From: Dyella sp. SG609
GTDB taxonomy: Bacteria > Pseudomonadota > Gammaproteobacteria > Xanthomonadales > Rhodanobacteraceae
DNA: 64,000 nucleotides
Reading direction: 5' to 3'
Assembly (NCBI RefSeq): GCF_012275375.1
Contig: NZ_JAAZQJ010000009.1
Span: 124,001-188,000, forward strand
Part shown: piece by piece, positions 53,429-62,722 of the stretch
How positions within the stretch are numbered: position 1 is the first letter of the stretch
Layout: each line of letters starts with the position of its first letter
The notes under the pieces: model-generated
What the model saw: only the letters and a program-made list of their open reading frames with translations
Database searches by the model: none
Told to the model about the DNA's origin: nothing
Translations under genes and position numbers: made by a program

Positions 53429-56287
53429 ATGCGCGCAGGTCGTCTGTTTCCGCTTCTGGCCGCGGCCCTGGTGCTGCTGGGGCCGGTGCGGGCCGCGCAT
53501 GCGCTGGAAGACCGCGATTACCGCATCGACGCCGGCACCCTCGACGACGGCCTGCGCGCCTTCGCCCGGCAAAGCGGCACGCAGCTGCTGTACGCGCCGG
53601 AGCTCGCCATCGGGCGGCACAATGCCGGCCTCAGCGGGCATTACTCGGCCGACCAGGCGCTGCAGCAGCTGCTGCGCGGCAGCGGCCTGCGCGCGGTGGC
53701 GGTGGACGAACACACCTATGTGCTGAAGGCCGCCGCGGCGGCCGCGCTGAAGCTGCCCGCGCAGGAGCTGCCGCCGATCGAACGCCCTTCGCCGGCGCCG
53801 CGCCTGGCGCCGGTGGAGGTGACCGGCACGCATATCCGCCGCACCGACGTGGAAACCGCCTCGCCGCTGACCGTGATCGATCACGAGCAGATCGAGCGCA
53901 GCGGCTACCAGACCCTGTTCGACCTGCTGCGCGCGCAGCCGGGCATCCGCGTGAGCAATGCGCCGGTGGCGATGACCGAGGGCGAGCTGTATCAGAACAA
54001 CGGCCTGGCCACGGCCACCGGCGCGGCCTCGGTGGATCTGCGCGGGCTCGGTTCCTCGGCCACGCTGTTCCTGGTCGACGGCCAGCGCATGGCCGGCTAT
54101 GGCCTGAGCCAGAACAACTTCAGCACGGTCAACGATCTCAACAGCATCCCGCTGGCCCTGGTGGAGCGGGTGGAGATCCTGCGCGACGGCGCCTCGGCCA
54201 TCTACGGCTCCGACGCCATGGCCGGCGTGATCAACGTGATCATGCGCAAGGACGCTCCTGGTGTAAGTCTCAGCAGCAGCTACGGCATCTCCGGCCACGG
54301 CGACGCGCAGCAGCGCCGCGTCACCGCCAGCGCGGGCGGCATGATCGGCCACGAACTGCATGCGCTGGTGAGCGTGGACTACCTCAACCGCCAGCCGCTG
54401 CTCGGCGGCGCGCGCGACTGGAGCCGGCAGCGCCAGTCCGGTTCGGACGACAGCAGCGGCGATGCCAGCGCCTTCGTGCTGGACGGCGCCAACCTGCGCT
54501 ACCTGGCCGGCGGCTGCTCGGCGCGGCAGCGCAACGCCAGCGGTGTGTGCATCGACGACGACGCGCAGCTCACCAGCCTGCAGACCGGCCTGCTCAGCCG
54601 CTCGCTGTTCGCGCACCTGGACCGCCGCTTCGGCGCGCTGCAGGCCTATGCCGACCTGCGCTGGACCAAGATCGACCAGCGCCAGCAGATGGCGCCGCTG
54701 CGCGACAGCTTCATGCTGCCGGCCAGCCATCCGGACAACCGCAGCGGCGACGACGAGCCGATCTACGACCACAGCTTCAGCGACCTCGGCCCGGTTCGCG
54801 ACCGCTCCGTATCGACCAACCGCTTCGTCACGCTGGGCCTCAAAGGCCACTGGGACGAATGGGACTGGGACGTGCACGCCAACGACCAGCGCAACCGCAG
54901 CGACGACCAGCTGCGCGGGCTGCTGCGCGTGGACAGCTTTGCCAGTTCGCTGCGATCGGGTTCGTTCCGGCTGGATGCACCCAACGACGCCGCGGTGGTG
55001 CAGGCGATCTCGCCCGTGCTGATGCGCCACGCCACCGCCGCCAAGACCAGCCTGAGCGTGCAGTTGACCGGGCCGCTGGCGCAGTTGCCGCACGGCCCCT
55101 TGTCGATGGCGATCGGCGCGGAGACCTGGCGCGACCGCCTGGACGACCGCCCCGATCCGCTGCTGCTGCGCAACCTGGTGCAGCAGTTCGACAGCCCCTA
55201 CCAGCGCCACGAGAACCGGCACAGCCTGGCCGCCTATACCGAGTTCAACGCGCCGCTCACCGCACGCCTGCAGGCCAACCTGGCCTGGCGGCTGGACCGT
55301 ACCCAGCCCTATGGCGCCGCCGTGTCGCCCAAGCTCGGCCTGAAATGGGACCTGCGCGACGACCTGAGCCTGCGCGGCACCTGGGCCAAGGGCTATCGCG
55401 CCCCTACCCTGTTGCAGCTCAGCCGTCCGCCGACGCTTGCCGCCACCCGCTTCATCACCCAGGTGGCCAACAGCGCGCTGCCCTGCGTCAATGCCACGCC
55501 GGCCACCGACGACACCTCGTTCTGCCAGGTGCAGGCCAATTCGGTCAGCAATCCGAACCTGCGGCCGGAGACTTCGCGCAGCTACACGCTGGGCGTCGTG
55601 TGGGCGCCGAGCAGCGCGTTCGGCGCGGCGCTGGATTTCTATCGCATCCGCCGCGACCACGAAATCATCCAGCTGCCGCTGAGCTATGCCCTGCTGCATC
55701 CGGACAGCTATCCGCAGCTGTTCCAGCGCAGCCGCCGCGGCGTGCTGTACGCGCTCAACCAGCAGCTGGTGAACCTCGGGCATACCGACGCGCGCACCAT
55801 CGACCTGGATCTGCGCTACCGCCACCAGACCGCGCGCTACGGCCGCTACGACATCCACCTGGGCGTCGATTACCTGGACCGGCTGGACCGCCAGATGATC
55901 GAGGGCGATCCCAGCATGCGCTACGCGGGCTACGCCTCGCAGCCGCGCGTCAGCGCATTGGCCAGCCTGGACTGGACGTACCGCGACTGGAGCCTCGGCG
56001 CCAACCTGCGTTTCACCGGGCACTACCGCTACGAGCCTTATGCCGGCAGCCCGCTGACCTGCCCGGACGATTTGCAGCAGAACGGCAAATGCAAGACGCC
56101 GGCCTTCAGCGTGCTCGACCTGCATGCCGCGTACAGCGGCATCGCGCATTGGTCCTTCAGCTTCAACGTGCACAACGCGCTCGATCACCAGCCCGTGTAT
56201 TACGGCTCGCCCGGCATCGCCTACAACCCGATGTTCGACGATGTGGTGGGGCGTTATTACCTGATTGGCATAAGCTACCGGCCTTAG
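53429..56287 (+). CDS. TonB-dependent receptor with N-terminal STN signalling domain
   Basis: A 952-residue outer-membrane receptor and sensor. Signal peptide to about residue 25 (AAHA), then the STN domain (about 28-100: YRIDAGTLDDGLRAFARQSG, LSGHYSADQALQQLL). The plug domain is at about 130-240 (LFLVDGQRMAGYGL, VERVEILRDGASAIYGSDAMAGVINV), followed by a barrel ending GISYRP. The preceding sigma and FecR genes mean it probably induces its own transcription on ligand binding, as FecA does. Substrate unknown; iron chelates are common for such systems, but the neighbouring peptidase leaves a peptide ligand open. Confidence 0.94.
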   Translation: MRAGRLFPLLAAALVLLGPVRAAHALEDRDYRIDAGTLDDGLRAFARQSGTQLLYAPELAIGRHNAGLSGHYSADQALQQLLRGSGLRAVAVDEHTYVLKAAAAAALKLPAQELPPIERPSPAPRLAPVEVTGTHIRRTDVETASPLTVIDHEQIERSGYQTLFDLLRAQPGIRVSNAPVAMTEGELYQNNGLATATGAASVDLRGLGSSATLFLVDGQRMAGYGLSQNNFSTVNDLNSIPLALVERVEILRDGASAIYGSDAMAGVINVIMRKDAPGVSLSSSYGISGHGDAQQRRVTASAGGMIGHELHALVSVDYLNRQPLLGGARDWSRQRQSGSDDSSGDASAFVLDGANLRYLAGGCSARQRNASGVCIDDDAQLTSLQTGLLSRSLFAHLDRRFGALQAYADLRWTKIDQRQQMAPLRDSFMLPASHPDNRSGDDEPIYDHSFSDLGPVRDRSVSTNRFVTLGLKGHWDEWDWDVHANDQRNRSDDQLRGLLRVDSFASSLRSGSFRLDAPNDAAVVQAISPVLMRHATAAKTSLSVQLTGPLAQLPHGPLSMAIGAETWRDRLDDRPDPLLLRNLVQQFDSPYQRHENRHSLAAYTEFNAPLTARLQANLAWRLDRTQPYGAAVSPKLGLKWDLRDDLSLRGTWAKGYRAPTLLQLSRPPTLAATRFITQVANSALPCVNATPATDDTSFCQVQANSVSNPNLRPETSRSYTLGVVWAPSSAFGAALDFYRIRRDHEIIQLPLSYALLHPDSYPQLFQRSRRGVLYALNQQLVNLGHTDARTIDLDLRYRHQTARYGRYDIHLGVDYLDRLDRQMIEGDPSMRYAGYASQPRVSALASLDWTYRDWSLGANLRFTGHYRYEPYAGSPLTCPDDLQQNGKCKTPAFSVLDLHAAYSGIAHWSFSFNVHNALDHQPVYYGSPGIAYNPMFDDVVGRYYLIGISYRP

Positions 56288-56354
56288 AACGCCTGGGCTT
56301 CCGTCGCGGTTCCGTGCTCCTGCTTCTGTGCTCCGTGGGTCCCGCTCACTCCAA

Positions 56355-56377
56355 CCCTCTCTCCGCAGGGGAGAGGG
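56355..56377. repeat. Family-2-like hairpin downstream of the STN receptor
   Basis: CCCTCTCTCC (56355-56364) and GGGGAGAGGG (56368-56377) form a 10-bp stem with one G-T pair and a GCA loop, 68 bp past the stop. The rest of the 372-bp gap 56288-56659 is relatively A/T-rich and contains a TTGACA (56553-56558), possibly a -35 for the next receptor. Confidence 0.6.
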
Positions 56378-56659
56378 AGTTCATCGCGCGCATCTCTTCG
56401 AGGCGCCGCAACTGACGCGAAGCTTGCACCGCGCACACGCAAACTACGTAAGTACCGACGCAATACGTCACGAGCACGTGAAGCGCGATATCGCATACGC
56501 CGCATCGTCTACGCATTTGATGATGCCGTTCGCGCTTTGGGGATAATTACGCTTGACACGAATTTTCCTGCAGCGCACGTTCGGACCCGGGAGGCGGCAG
56601 TCGCATGTTCATGCGTGCTGCCACGTTGTCGCCTCGCGCGACTTCATCGGGAGAAGTGC

Positions 56660-59191
56660 ATGTCACGTCGTTATGTGTCGCGTCCGCAAGGACGCGTCTG
56701 GGTCAGTGCGCGCCAATGCAGCCTGGCCATGCTTGGATTATCGATGGCGCTGGCGGCCAACGCGCAGGACAGCGCGCCGGCCGACCAGCAGAAAGCCAAA
56801 ACACTCGAAGGCGTGCAGGTCGTCGGCTCGCGCGCCAAGGACCGCACCGCGGCGGAGACACCGGCACCGGTCGACGTGATCGGCCGCGAGCAGCTGGAGA
56901 ACGCCGGCGTGGTCGAAGTGGGCCAGGCGCTGCAGATGCTGGAGCCGAGCTTCAACTTCTCGCGCACCTTCGTCAGCGACGGCACCGACACCATCCGTCC
57001 GGCCACCTTGCGCGGCCTCGGCCCCGACCAGGTGCTGGTGCTGGTCAACGGCAAGCGCAGGCACCAGCAGGCGCTGGTGAACGTGCAGCAGACCATCGGC
57101 CGCGGTTCCGCCGGCACCGACATCAATGCCATTCCGATCTCCGCGATCGAACGCATCGAAGTACTGCGCGACGGCGCAGCGGCGCAGTACGGTTCGGATG
57201 CGATCTCCGGCGTGATCAATATCGTGCTGAAGAAGCAGGTGGGCCAGACCGACGGCTCGGTCACCGCCGGCCAGACCTACAAGGGCGATGGTTTCACGCG
57301 CCAGGGCGGCATCAATACCGGATTCCGCCTGGGCCAGGACGGCTATCTCAATCTCACCGCGGAATACCGCCATCGCGATCCCACCAATCGGGCCGGCCCG
57401 GATTCGCTGCGCGTGAGCCCGCCACGCGTAACGCAGAAGCTCGGCGACGCCGACACCAAGGACGCCTACTTCTGGCTCAACGGCGGCCTGCCGATCGCCG
57501 GCGGCGAGCTGTACTGGTTCGGCGGCATCTCGCAGCGCAAAGGCAATTCGTACGGCTTCTTCCGTCCGGCCGGCGACAACCGCACCATTCCGTCGCTGTA
57601 TCCCAATGGCTTCCTGCCGAACATCGCCACCAACGTGAAGGACGCGTCGCTGGCGGTGGGTTATCGCGGGCCGCTGGCCGACAAGTGGGACTACGACATC
57701 TCGCTGATCCACGGCCGCAGCCAGTTCGGCTTCGACGAGCGCAATTCGGCGAACGTGAGCTGGTGGTACGAACCGCGCGACCCGGCCAATCCCGCCGCCG
57801 GCATCTACGGCGCCTCGCCCACCTCGGCCGACACCGGCACGCTGCGGCTCAACGAGACCACCTTCAATGCCGACGTGCGCGGCCCGATCGACTGGGGCAT
57901 CGGCCACGATGCGCTCAATCTCGCCTTCGGCTTCGAATGGCGGCGCGACAGCTACCAGATCCTGCCGGGCGATCCGGTGTCGTACATGTACGGCCGCACC
58001 GACAACCGCGCGATTCCCATCTACGGCCAGACCGGCGACATCGCGCAGCCCGGCATGCAGGGCTTCCCCGGCTTCTCGCCGTCGGAAGCGGTGAACCAGG
58101 CGCGCCACAACATCGCGTTCTATGCCGATGCCGAATCGCAGGTGACCGAGCGCGTGCTGCTCGGCGCCGCCGTGCGCCACGAGCATTACTCGGACTTCGG
58201 CGGCACCACCACCGGCAAGCTCTCGCTGCGCTTCGACGCCAACGACAGCTTCGCCGTGCGCGGCACCCTGGCCACCGGCTTCCGCGCGCCGGGCGTACAG
58301 CAGCTGTTCTACAGCCAGCGCTCCACCAACCTCGATCCCAGCGGCACGCTGACCGACACGCTCACCGCGCGGCAGAACAGCGCCGTGACGCGCGCCTTCG
58401 GCATCCAGCCGCTGAAGCAGGAGACCTCGCACAGCGGCACCGCGGGCATCGTCTACAAGCCCGGCAACGACATCACGCTGACCGTCGACGTGTTCCGCAT
58501 CGACATCAAGAACCGCATCATCTTCTCCAGCAATATCGTGCCGGAGAGCGTGGGCACCGACGGCAATGCCTGCGCGGCGAACAATGCCAACTGCCCGATC
58601 CGTGGCATCCTGCAGCCGTTCGGCGTGGGCCAGGTGCTGTTCTTCACCAACGCGATCGACACGCGCACCAAGGGCATCGACGTGGTGGCGGAGAAAGGCT
58701 TCCGCTTCGACGACAGCTCCACCCTCGACCTGACCGCCCTGCTCAACTACAACAAGACCGACGTCACCAAGCGCAAGTCGCAGTCCGCCATCCTGCCGCC
58801 GGACAAACTGTTCGACGACACCCAGGTGACCCTGATCGAGCAGGGCCAGCCGCGCGTGCACCACATCCTGCAGGGCATCTACCGCACCGGCCCGTGGGAC
58901 TTCACCCTGCGCGGCAACTACTTCGGCCAGGTCAGCGGCCAGGGCTTCACGCCCGGCGTGATCCAGACCTGGAGCGGCAAGTGGCTGGCCGACATGGCGG
59001 TGGGCTACCGCTTCTCGCGCAACCTGAAGCTGACGGTGGGCGCGGACAACGTGTTCGACACTTATCCGGACAAGTGGAATCCGAAGACGGGCGCGCCGTT
59101 CCCGCAGCTGGGCTTCGTGTATGGCTGGGAGACGCTGCCGTTTGGCGTGAACGGCGGGTATTACTACGCGCGGCTGGATTTCAAGTTCTAA
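56660..59191 (+). CDS. TonB-dependent receptor
   Basis: An 843-residue outer-membrane receptor without an STN domain. The ATG at 56660 is preceded by GGGAGA. A long basic N-terminal part precedes the signal hydrophobic core (LAMLGLSMALAANAQ, about 22-36). Plug motifs: ETPAPVDVIGREQLENAG, ATLRGLGPDQVLVLVNGKRRH and IERIEVLRDGAAAQYGSDAISGVINIVLKK. The barrel ends YYARLDFKF. It follows the FecIR-linked receptor in the same direction with 372 bp between them, so it probably has its own promoter. Confidence 0.93.
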   Translation: MSRRYVSRPQGRVWVSARQCSLAMLGLSMALAANAQDSAPADQQKAKTLEGVQVVGSRAKDRTAAETPAPVDVIGREQLENAGVVEVGQALQMLEPSFNFSRTFVSDGTDTIRPATLRGLGPDQVLVLVNGKRRHQQALVNVQQTIGRGSAGTDINAIPISAIERIEVLRDGAAAQYGSDAISGVINIVLKKQVGQTDGSVTAGQTYKGDGFTRQGGINTGFRLGQDGYLNLTAEYRHRDPTNRAGPDSLRVSPPRVTQKLGDADTKDAYFWLNGGLPIAGGELYWFGGISQRKGNSYGFFRPAGDNRTIPSLYPNGFLPNIATNVKDASLAVGYRGPLADKWDYDISLIHGRSQFGFDERNSANVSWWYEPRDPANPAAGIYGASPTSADTGTLRLNETTFNADVRGPIDWGIGHDALNLAFGFEWRRDSYQILPGDPVSYMYGRTDNRAIPIYGQTGDIAQPGMQGFPGFSPSEAVNQARHNIAFYADAESQVTERVLLGAAVRHEHYSDFGGTTTGKLSLRFDANDSFAVRGTLATGFRAPGVQQLFYSQRSTNLDPSGTLTDTLTARQNSAVTRAFGIQPLKQETSHSGTAGIVYKPGNDITLTVDVFRIDIKNRIIFSSNIVPESVGTDGNACAANNANCPIRGILQPFGVGQVLFFTNAIDTRTKGIDVVAEKGFRFDDSSTLDLTALLNYNKTDVTKRKSQSAILPPDKLFDDTQVTLIEQGQPRVHHILQGIYRTGPWDFTLRGNYFGQVSGQGFTPGVIQTWSGKWLADMAVGYRFSRNLKLTVGADNVFDTYPDKWNPKTGAPFPQLGFVYGWETLPFGVNGGYYYARLDFKF

Positions 59192-59235
59192 GGCGACGTC
59201 AACCCAGCACCTTGGGACGTCAACCCGCACCTTGG

Positions 59236-59329
59236 CGTAGGTTGGGGTGAGCCGCAGGCGAACCCCAACACTCGCACCTTCAGGCGCCTCGCCACGTTGG
59301 GGTTCGCCTGCGGCTCACCCCAACCTACG
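59236..59329. repeat. Palindromic repeat, family 1, copy 6
   Basis: Conserved arms lying between two convergent stop codons (receptor 59191, VOC protein 59332), the same setting as copies 2 and 5. Confidence 0.9.
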
Positions 59330-59331
59330 CC

Positions 59332-59682
59332 TCAAGTGGCATCCAGCTCGAATACGTGGTTGTCGTAGTCGCTGAAGTACAGCGCGCCATCGCCGCGCGC
59401 CAGCTGGTACTCGATCTTCAGCACGTTCAGGCGCTCGGCGCAGGCGCGCAGCTCGGCCGGGTCCACCGCCAGGGCGATATGGTCGCCATGGCGGGTGGCC
59501 GGGCCCATGCCCTTGACCAGCACGAAGCGCACCCCGGCCAGTTCCACGTGGGCTTCCTGGTGATGGCTGTCGTCGGGTTCGGACACCAGGATGCGGGCGT
59601 CGGGGAAGACCGCGGAGAACAGGCGGGCGGTCTGGTCCGGGTCGTGCACGATCAATGCGATGTGGCTGATGGCCTTGGGCAT
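59332..59682 (-). CDS. VOC-family protein, FosX-like
   Basis: A 116-residue metal-dependent vicinal-oxygen-chelate protein. ISHIALIVHDPDQTARLFSAVF supplies the first metal His, GDHIALAV the second, and the C-terminal SDYDNHVFELD contains the Glu ligand. The YFSDYDNHVFEL end closely resembles the FosX/FosI fosfomycin hydrolases, but related proteins have other roles, so resistance is not established. It is divergent from ubiA (119-bp gap). Confidence 0.8.
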   Translation of the reverse strand: MPKAISHIALIVHDPDQTARLFSAVFPDARILVSEPDDSHHQEAHVELAGVRFVLVKGMGPATRHGDHIALAVDPAELRACAERLNVLKIEYQLARGDGALYFSDYDNHVFELDAT

Positions 59683-59801
59683 GGCGGCTCCTCGGGCGAC
59701 GCGTGAGAGTATGCGCGCCGGTGTGACGATGTCGATGACAACGGCGTTTCAGGGCGCTCGCCACGCCAACCTCGGCGACGGCCCAGGCTAAACTTCGGCG
59801 C

Positions 59802-60812
59802 ATGGCTCCGACATCCCGCAAGCGCCAGCGGCGCGTTACCTCCTCCGGCTCGGCGCGCCCGCGCCCCGCCGCCGCTCCGCCGGCCCGGCCGGCCGACAGC
59901 TCCACCCGCGCCACCCGCGTGCTGGACGTGCTGCTGCAGCGGCTGCCGCCGCATTACCGCGAGAAGGCCCGCGATTACCTGGTGCTGACCCGCATGGACC
60001 GGCCGATCGGGGCGCTGCTGCTGCTGTGGCCGACCTGGTGGGCGTTGTGGCTGGCGGCGGGCGATTTTCCGCCGGTGAAGGCGCTGGTGATCTTTACCCT
60101 GGGTGTGTTCGCCATGCGGGCGGCGGGGTGCGCCATCAATGACTATGCGGACCGGAAGCTCGACCCGCAGGTGGAGCGTACGGCGGGGCGGCCGATTGCG
60201 GCGGGGCGGGTGACGCCGCGGGAGGCGTTGATCGTGTTCGCTGCGCTGTTGGTGTTTTCGTTTCTGCTGGTGCTGTTTACGAATGCGCTGACGATCAAGT
60301 TGTCGTTTGCCGGGGCGGCGCTGGCGGCGCTGTATCCGTTTACGAAGCGGTATACGTATATGCCGCAGGTGGTGTTGGGGGCGGCGTTCGGGTGGTCGAT
60401 TCCGATGGCGTTTGCGGCGGTGGCGGGAACGGTGCCGCCGCTGGGGTGGCTGCTGTTTATCGCCAATATTCTGTGGTCGGTGGTTTACGACACGCAGTAT
60501 GCGATGGTGGATCGGGATGACGATTTGAGGGCTGGGGCCAAGTCCACCGCCATTTTGTTTGGGGATGCGGATCTGCCGATCCTGGGCATTCTGATGGGGA
60601 CGTTTTTGTTGTCGATGGTGTTTGTGGGGCAGCGGGCGGTGTTGGGGTGGGTGTATTGGCTGGGGTTGGTTGGCGCGGCCGGGTTGTTTGGGTGGCAGTT
60701 GTGGCGGATTCGTACGCGGGATCGCGGGGCTTGCCTTTGGGCGTTTCGCAATAACAACTGGTTGGGGATGGTTTTGTGGGTGGGGATTGTGCTGGCGCTG
60801 GCGGTCAAGTAG
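59802..60812 (+). CDS. ubiA: 4-hydroxybenzoate polyprenyltransferase
   Basis: A 336-residue integral membrane prenyltransferase for ubiquinone synthesis. After a ~45-residue Arg/Pro/Ala-rich N-terminal extension comes YLVLTRMDRPIGALLLLWPTWWALW. The two Asp-rich motifs are NDYADRKLDPQVERT and YDTQYAMVDRDDDLRAGAKSTA, followed by further membrane helices. Codon use shifts at about 60110: before it codons end in C, after it GCG, GGG, GTG, TTG, TTT and CGG dominate to the end of the gene. The start has no strong ribosome-binding site and could be internal. Confidence 0.93.
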   Translation: MAPTSRKRQRRVTSSGSARPRPAAAPPARPADSSTRATRVLDVLLQRLPPHYREKARDYLVLTRMDRPIGALLLLWPTWWALWLAAGDFPPVKALVIFTLGVFAMRAAGCAINDYADRKLDPQVERTAGRPIAAGRVTPREALIVFAALLVFSFLLVLFTNALTIKLSFAGAALAALYPFTKRYTYMPQVVLGAAFGWSIPMAFAAVAGTVPPLGWLLFIANILWSVVYDTQYAMVDRDDDLRAGAKSTAILFGDADLPILGILMGTFLLSMVFVGQRAVLGWVYWLGLVGAAGLFGWQLWRIRTRDRGACLWAFRNNNWLGMVLWVGIVLALAVK

Positions 60813-60854
60813 GCGTTACGACTTGCTCGTCATCCTGGCGTAGGTCTCCCTACT

Positions 60855-60882
60855 CGTCATCCCGGCGTAGGCCGGGATCCAG
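60855..60882. repeat. Short palindromic repeat, family 3, second copy
   Basis: Identical to the 28-bp element at 11831-11858, with a degenerate partial copy just upstream at about 60834. As there, it precedes the 330-bp element by about 36 bp. Confidence 0.8.
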
Positions 60883-60918
60883 TTTCCGTATCGCTTGGTT
60901 TTCGCGTTATCGCGAATG

Positions 60919-61247
60919 GGCCGCTTATGCAGCGGGCATTCCGTGCGCCTGCCGGCGCCCGGGTCACTTTCTCTTTGCTGGCCCAAAGAGAAAGTAACCA
61001 AAGAGAGAATGGCCTAAGAGCCAAGGCTCGCGACGCGACTAGAAGGAGCAGTGGGCGGCTGCGGTAACTTGATTAACCTGGGTCTACACGAAACATCAGT
61101 GCGTTTACGTAACGGCTGCTTCAACGTGCCGTGGCCGAGAGGACTTTCAAGAACCGAGGCCAGCTTTCGCTCTTCGTTCCTGCCTACCTCACCACTTCAC
61201 CCCTCTCCCCTCCGGGGAGAGGGCAGGGTGAGGGGTCGGGCGGAGCG
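60919..61247 (+). repeat. 330-bp dispersed element, copy C (full length)
   Basis: Matches copy B over its whole length and copy A over the first 250 bp. It lies between ubiA and a TetR gene and accounts for most of the 450-bp gap 60813-61262. It ends 15 bp from the TetR stop, so its terminal CCCCTCTCCCCTCCGGGGAGAGGG hairpin sits just after that gene. Confidence 0.9.
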
Positions 61248-61262
61248 AAGACGAGGGAGCGC

Positions 61263-61877
61263 TCAAGTCGCCCCAACCAGCCCCACCCAAGCCTTCATCG
61301 CACAATCCACCACCCCCATCAGCTGCTTGCGTGACGCGCCGTCGCGCGCCTGAAGGGAAAGGCCGTTGAGGACCGTGGCGTAGAAGGCGGCAACGGTGCT
61401 GATGTCGACCTTGGACGGCACGTCACCGTCAGCCACACCCTGCTTCAAGCGGCGGCGGATCAGCGACTGGGTCTCGTTGCGGCGTTCGGCCAGGTCGTGG
61501 AACACCGCCTCGTTTTCGGTAGTGCGATGCGTCGCGCCCAGTACCACCAGGCAGCCGCGGCCTTCGCCGAAGCGGCGGGCGGCTTCGCGGAGCATGGCTT
61601 GGATGGCTTCGCGGGCGGTGACGTCGCGCTTGTGGAGTTCGTCGCGGGTGCGGGGGCCGGCGGAGGTTACGTACAGGTCCAGGGCTTCGCGGAACAGGGC
61701 TTCCTTGCAGCCGAAGGCGGCGTAGAGGCTGGGGGCGTTGATGCCCATGGCGGTGGTGAGGTCGCCCACCGAGGCGCCGTCGTAGCCGCGGTCGAGGAAG
61801 ACCTCCATGGCCAGGCGCAGGACCTGGTCGCGGTCGAATTTGCGCGGGCGGCCCCGCTCTTTTGTCACAGCCGTCAT
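61263..61877 (-). CDS. TetR-family regulator
   Basis: A 204-residue repressor. N-terminal RGRPRKFDRDQVLRLAMEVFLDRGYDGASVGDLTTAMGINAPSLYAAFGCKEALFREAL is the classic TetR helix-turn-helix region. The C-terminal part (GCLVVLGATHRTTENEAVF...) resembles the TetR_C domain of YxaF/AcrR-like proteins that govern dehydrogenase-efflux modules. The ATG ending at 61877 has AAAGG upstream; a GTG three codons earlier is also possible. It is divergent from the dehydrogenase gene, with a palindrome between them. Confidence 0.92.
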   Translation of the reverse strand: MTAVTKERGRPRKFDRDQVLRLAMEVFLDRGYDGASVGDLTTAMGINAPSLYAAFGCKEALFREALDLYVTSAGPRTRDELHKRDVTAREAIQAMLREAARRFGEGRGCLVVLGATHRTTENEAVFHDLAERRNETQSLIRRRLKQGVADGDVPSKVDISTVAAFYATVLNGLSLQARDGASRKQLMGVVDCAMKAWVGLVGAT

Positions 61878-61944
61878 CGGAAGCACCTTTCTGTAGCGGT
61901 CAATACATAAAGTCCTTGACAGTTCCCGTCAAGGGCTGCTCCTA

Positions 61945-61968
61945 TTTATGTATCGACTACTACATAAA
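61945..61968. promoter_or_regulatory. Probable TetR operator
   Basis: A 24-bp inverted repeat, TTTATGTA-TCGACTAC-TACATAAA, ending 13 bp before the dehydrogenase ATG. A third TACATAAA half-site lies at 61904-61911, nearer the TetR gene, so autoregulation and control of the dehydrogenase are both plausible. A TTGACA (61916-61921) lies between them. Confidence 0.7.
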
Positions 61969-61981
61969 AGGCAGCACGAGC

Positions 61982-62722
61982 ATGAGCACTCTCAACGGCA
62001 AGGTGGCCCTGGTGACGGGCGGTTCGCGCGGGATCGGTGCGGCGATCGTGCAGCGGCTGGCGCGGGATGGCGCGGCGGTGGCGTTTACCTATGTGAGCTC
62101 GCCGGACAAGGCGCAGGCGCTGGTGCGCGAGATCGAAGCGGCCGGTGGCAAGGCGCGCGCTTATCAGGCGGACGCGGCCGATCCGGCGGCGCTGCGCGCC
62201 ACGGTGGATCAGGCCGCCGCCGACTTCGGCCGGCTGGACATCCTGGTCAACAATGCCGGCATTTTCCTCGGCGGCGTGTTCGAGGAAACCACGCTGGAGG
62301 ACTACGAGCGCACCATGGCGGTGAACGTGCGCGCGGTGTTCGTCGCCTCGCAGGCAGCGGCGCGGCACCTGGGCGAAGGCGGGCGCATCATCAGCATCGG
62401 CAGCTGCCTGGCCGATAGCGTGCCGTCGCCGGGCATGACGCTGTATTCGATGAGCAAGTCGGCGCTGTCGGCCTTTACCAAGGGGCTGGCGCGCGATCTC
62501 GGCGCGCGCGGCATCACGGTGAACCTGGTGCAGCCCGGTTCCACCAACACCGACATGAACCCTGCCGACGGCGAGCGTGCCGACGGGCAGCGCACCCGCA
62601 TGGCGATCCCCCGCTACGGCGATGCTTCGAATATCGCCGGCATGGTGGCCTGGCTGGCCAGCGAGGAAGGCCGCTTCGCCACCGGCGCGGCGTTTACGGT
62701 GGACGGTGGCGCCAATGCCTGA
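61982..62722 (+). CDS. Short-chain dehydrogenase/reductase, 3-oxoacyl-ACP reductase-like
   Basis: A 246-residue Rossmann-fold oxidoreductase. VALVTGGSRGIGAAIVQRL binds the cofactor, VNNAGIF is conserved, and the catalytic Ser and Tyr-Lys are in IGSCLADS and YSMSKSAL. The end FTVDGGANA is typical of classical SDRs. The substrate is unknown. It is divergent from the TetR gene and overlaps the MFS gene by 8 bp, so the two are cotranscribed and probably induced together when the repressor is relieved. Confidence 0.93.
   Translation: MSTLNGKVALVTGGSRGIGAAIVQRLARDGAAVAFTYVSSPDKAQALVREIEAAGGKARAYQADAADPAALRATVDQAAADFGRLDILVNNAGIFLGGVFEETTLEDYERTMAVNVRAVFVASQAAARHLGEGGRIISIGSCLADSVPSPGMTLYSMSKSALSAFTKGLARDLGARGITVNLVQPGSTNTDMNPADGERADGQRTRMAIPRYGDASNIAGMVAWLASEEGRFATGAAFTVDGGANA

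Noticed and set aside
53420-56188. A 922-codon minus-strand frame opposite the STN receptor
   Set aside because: Antisense artefact of high-GC coding sequence: no signal peptide, domains or ribosome-binding site, while the plus-strand receptor is complete.
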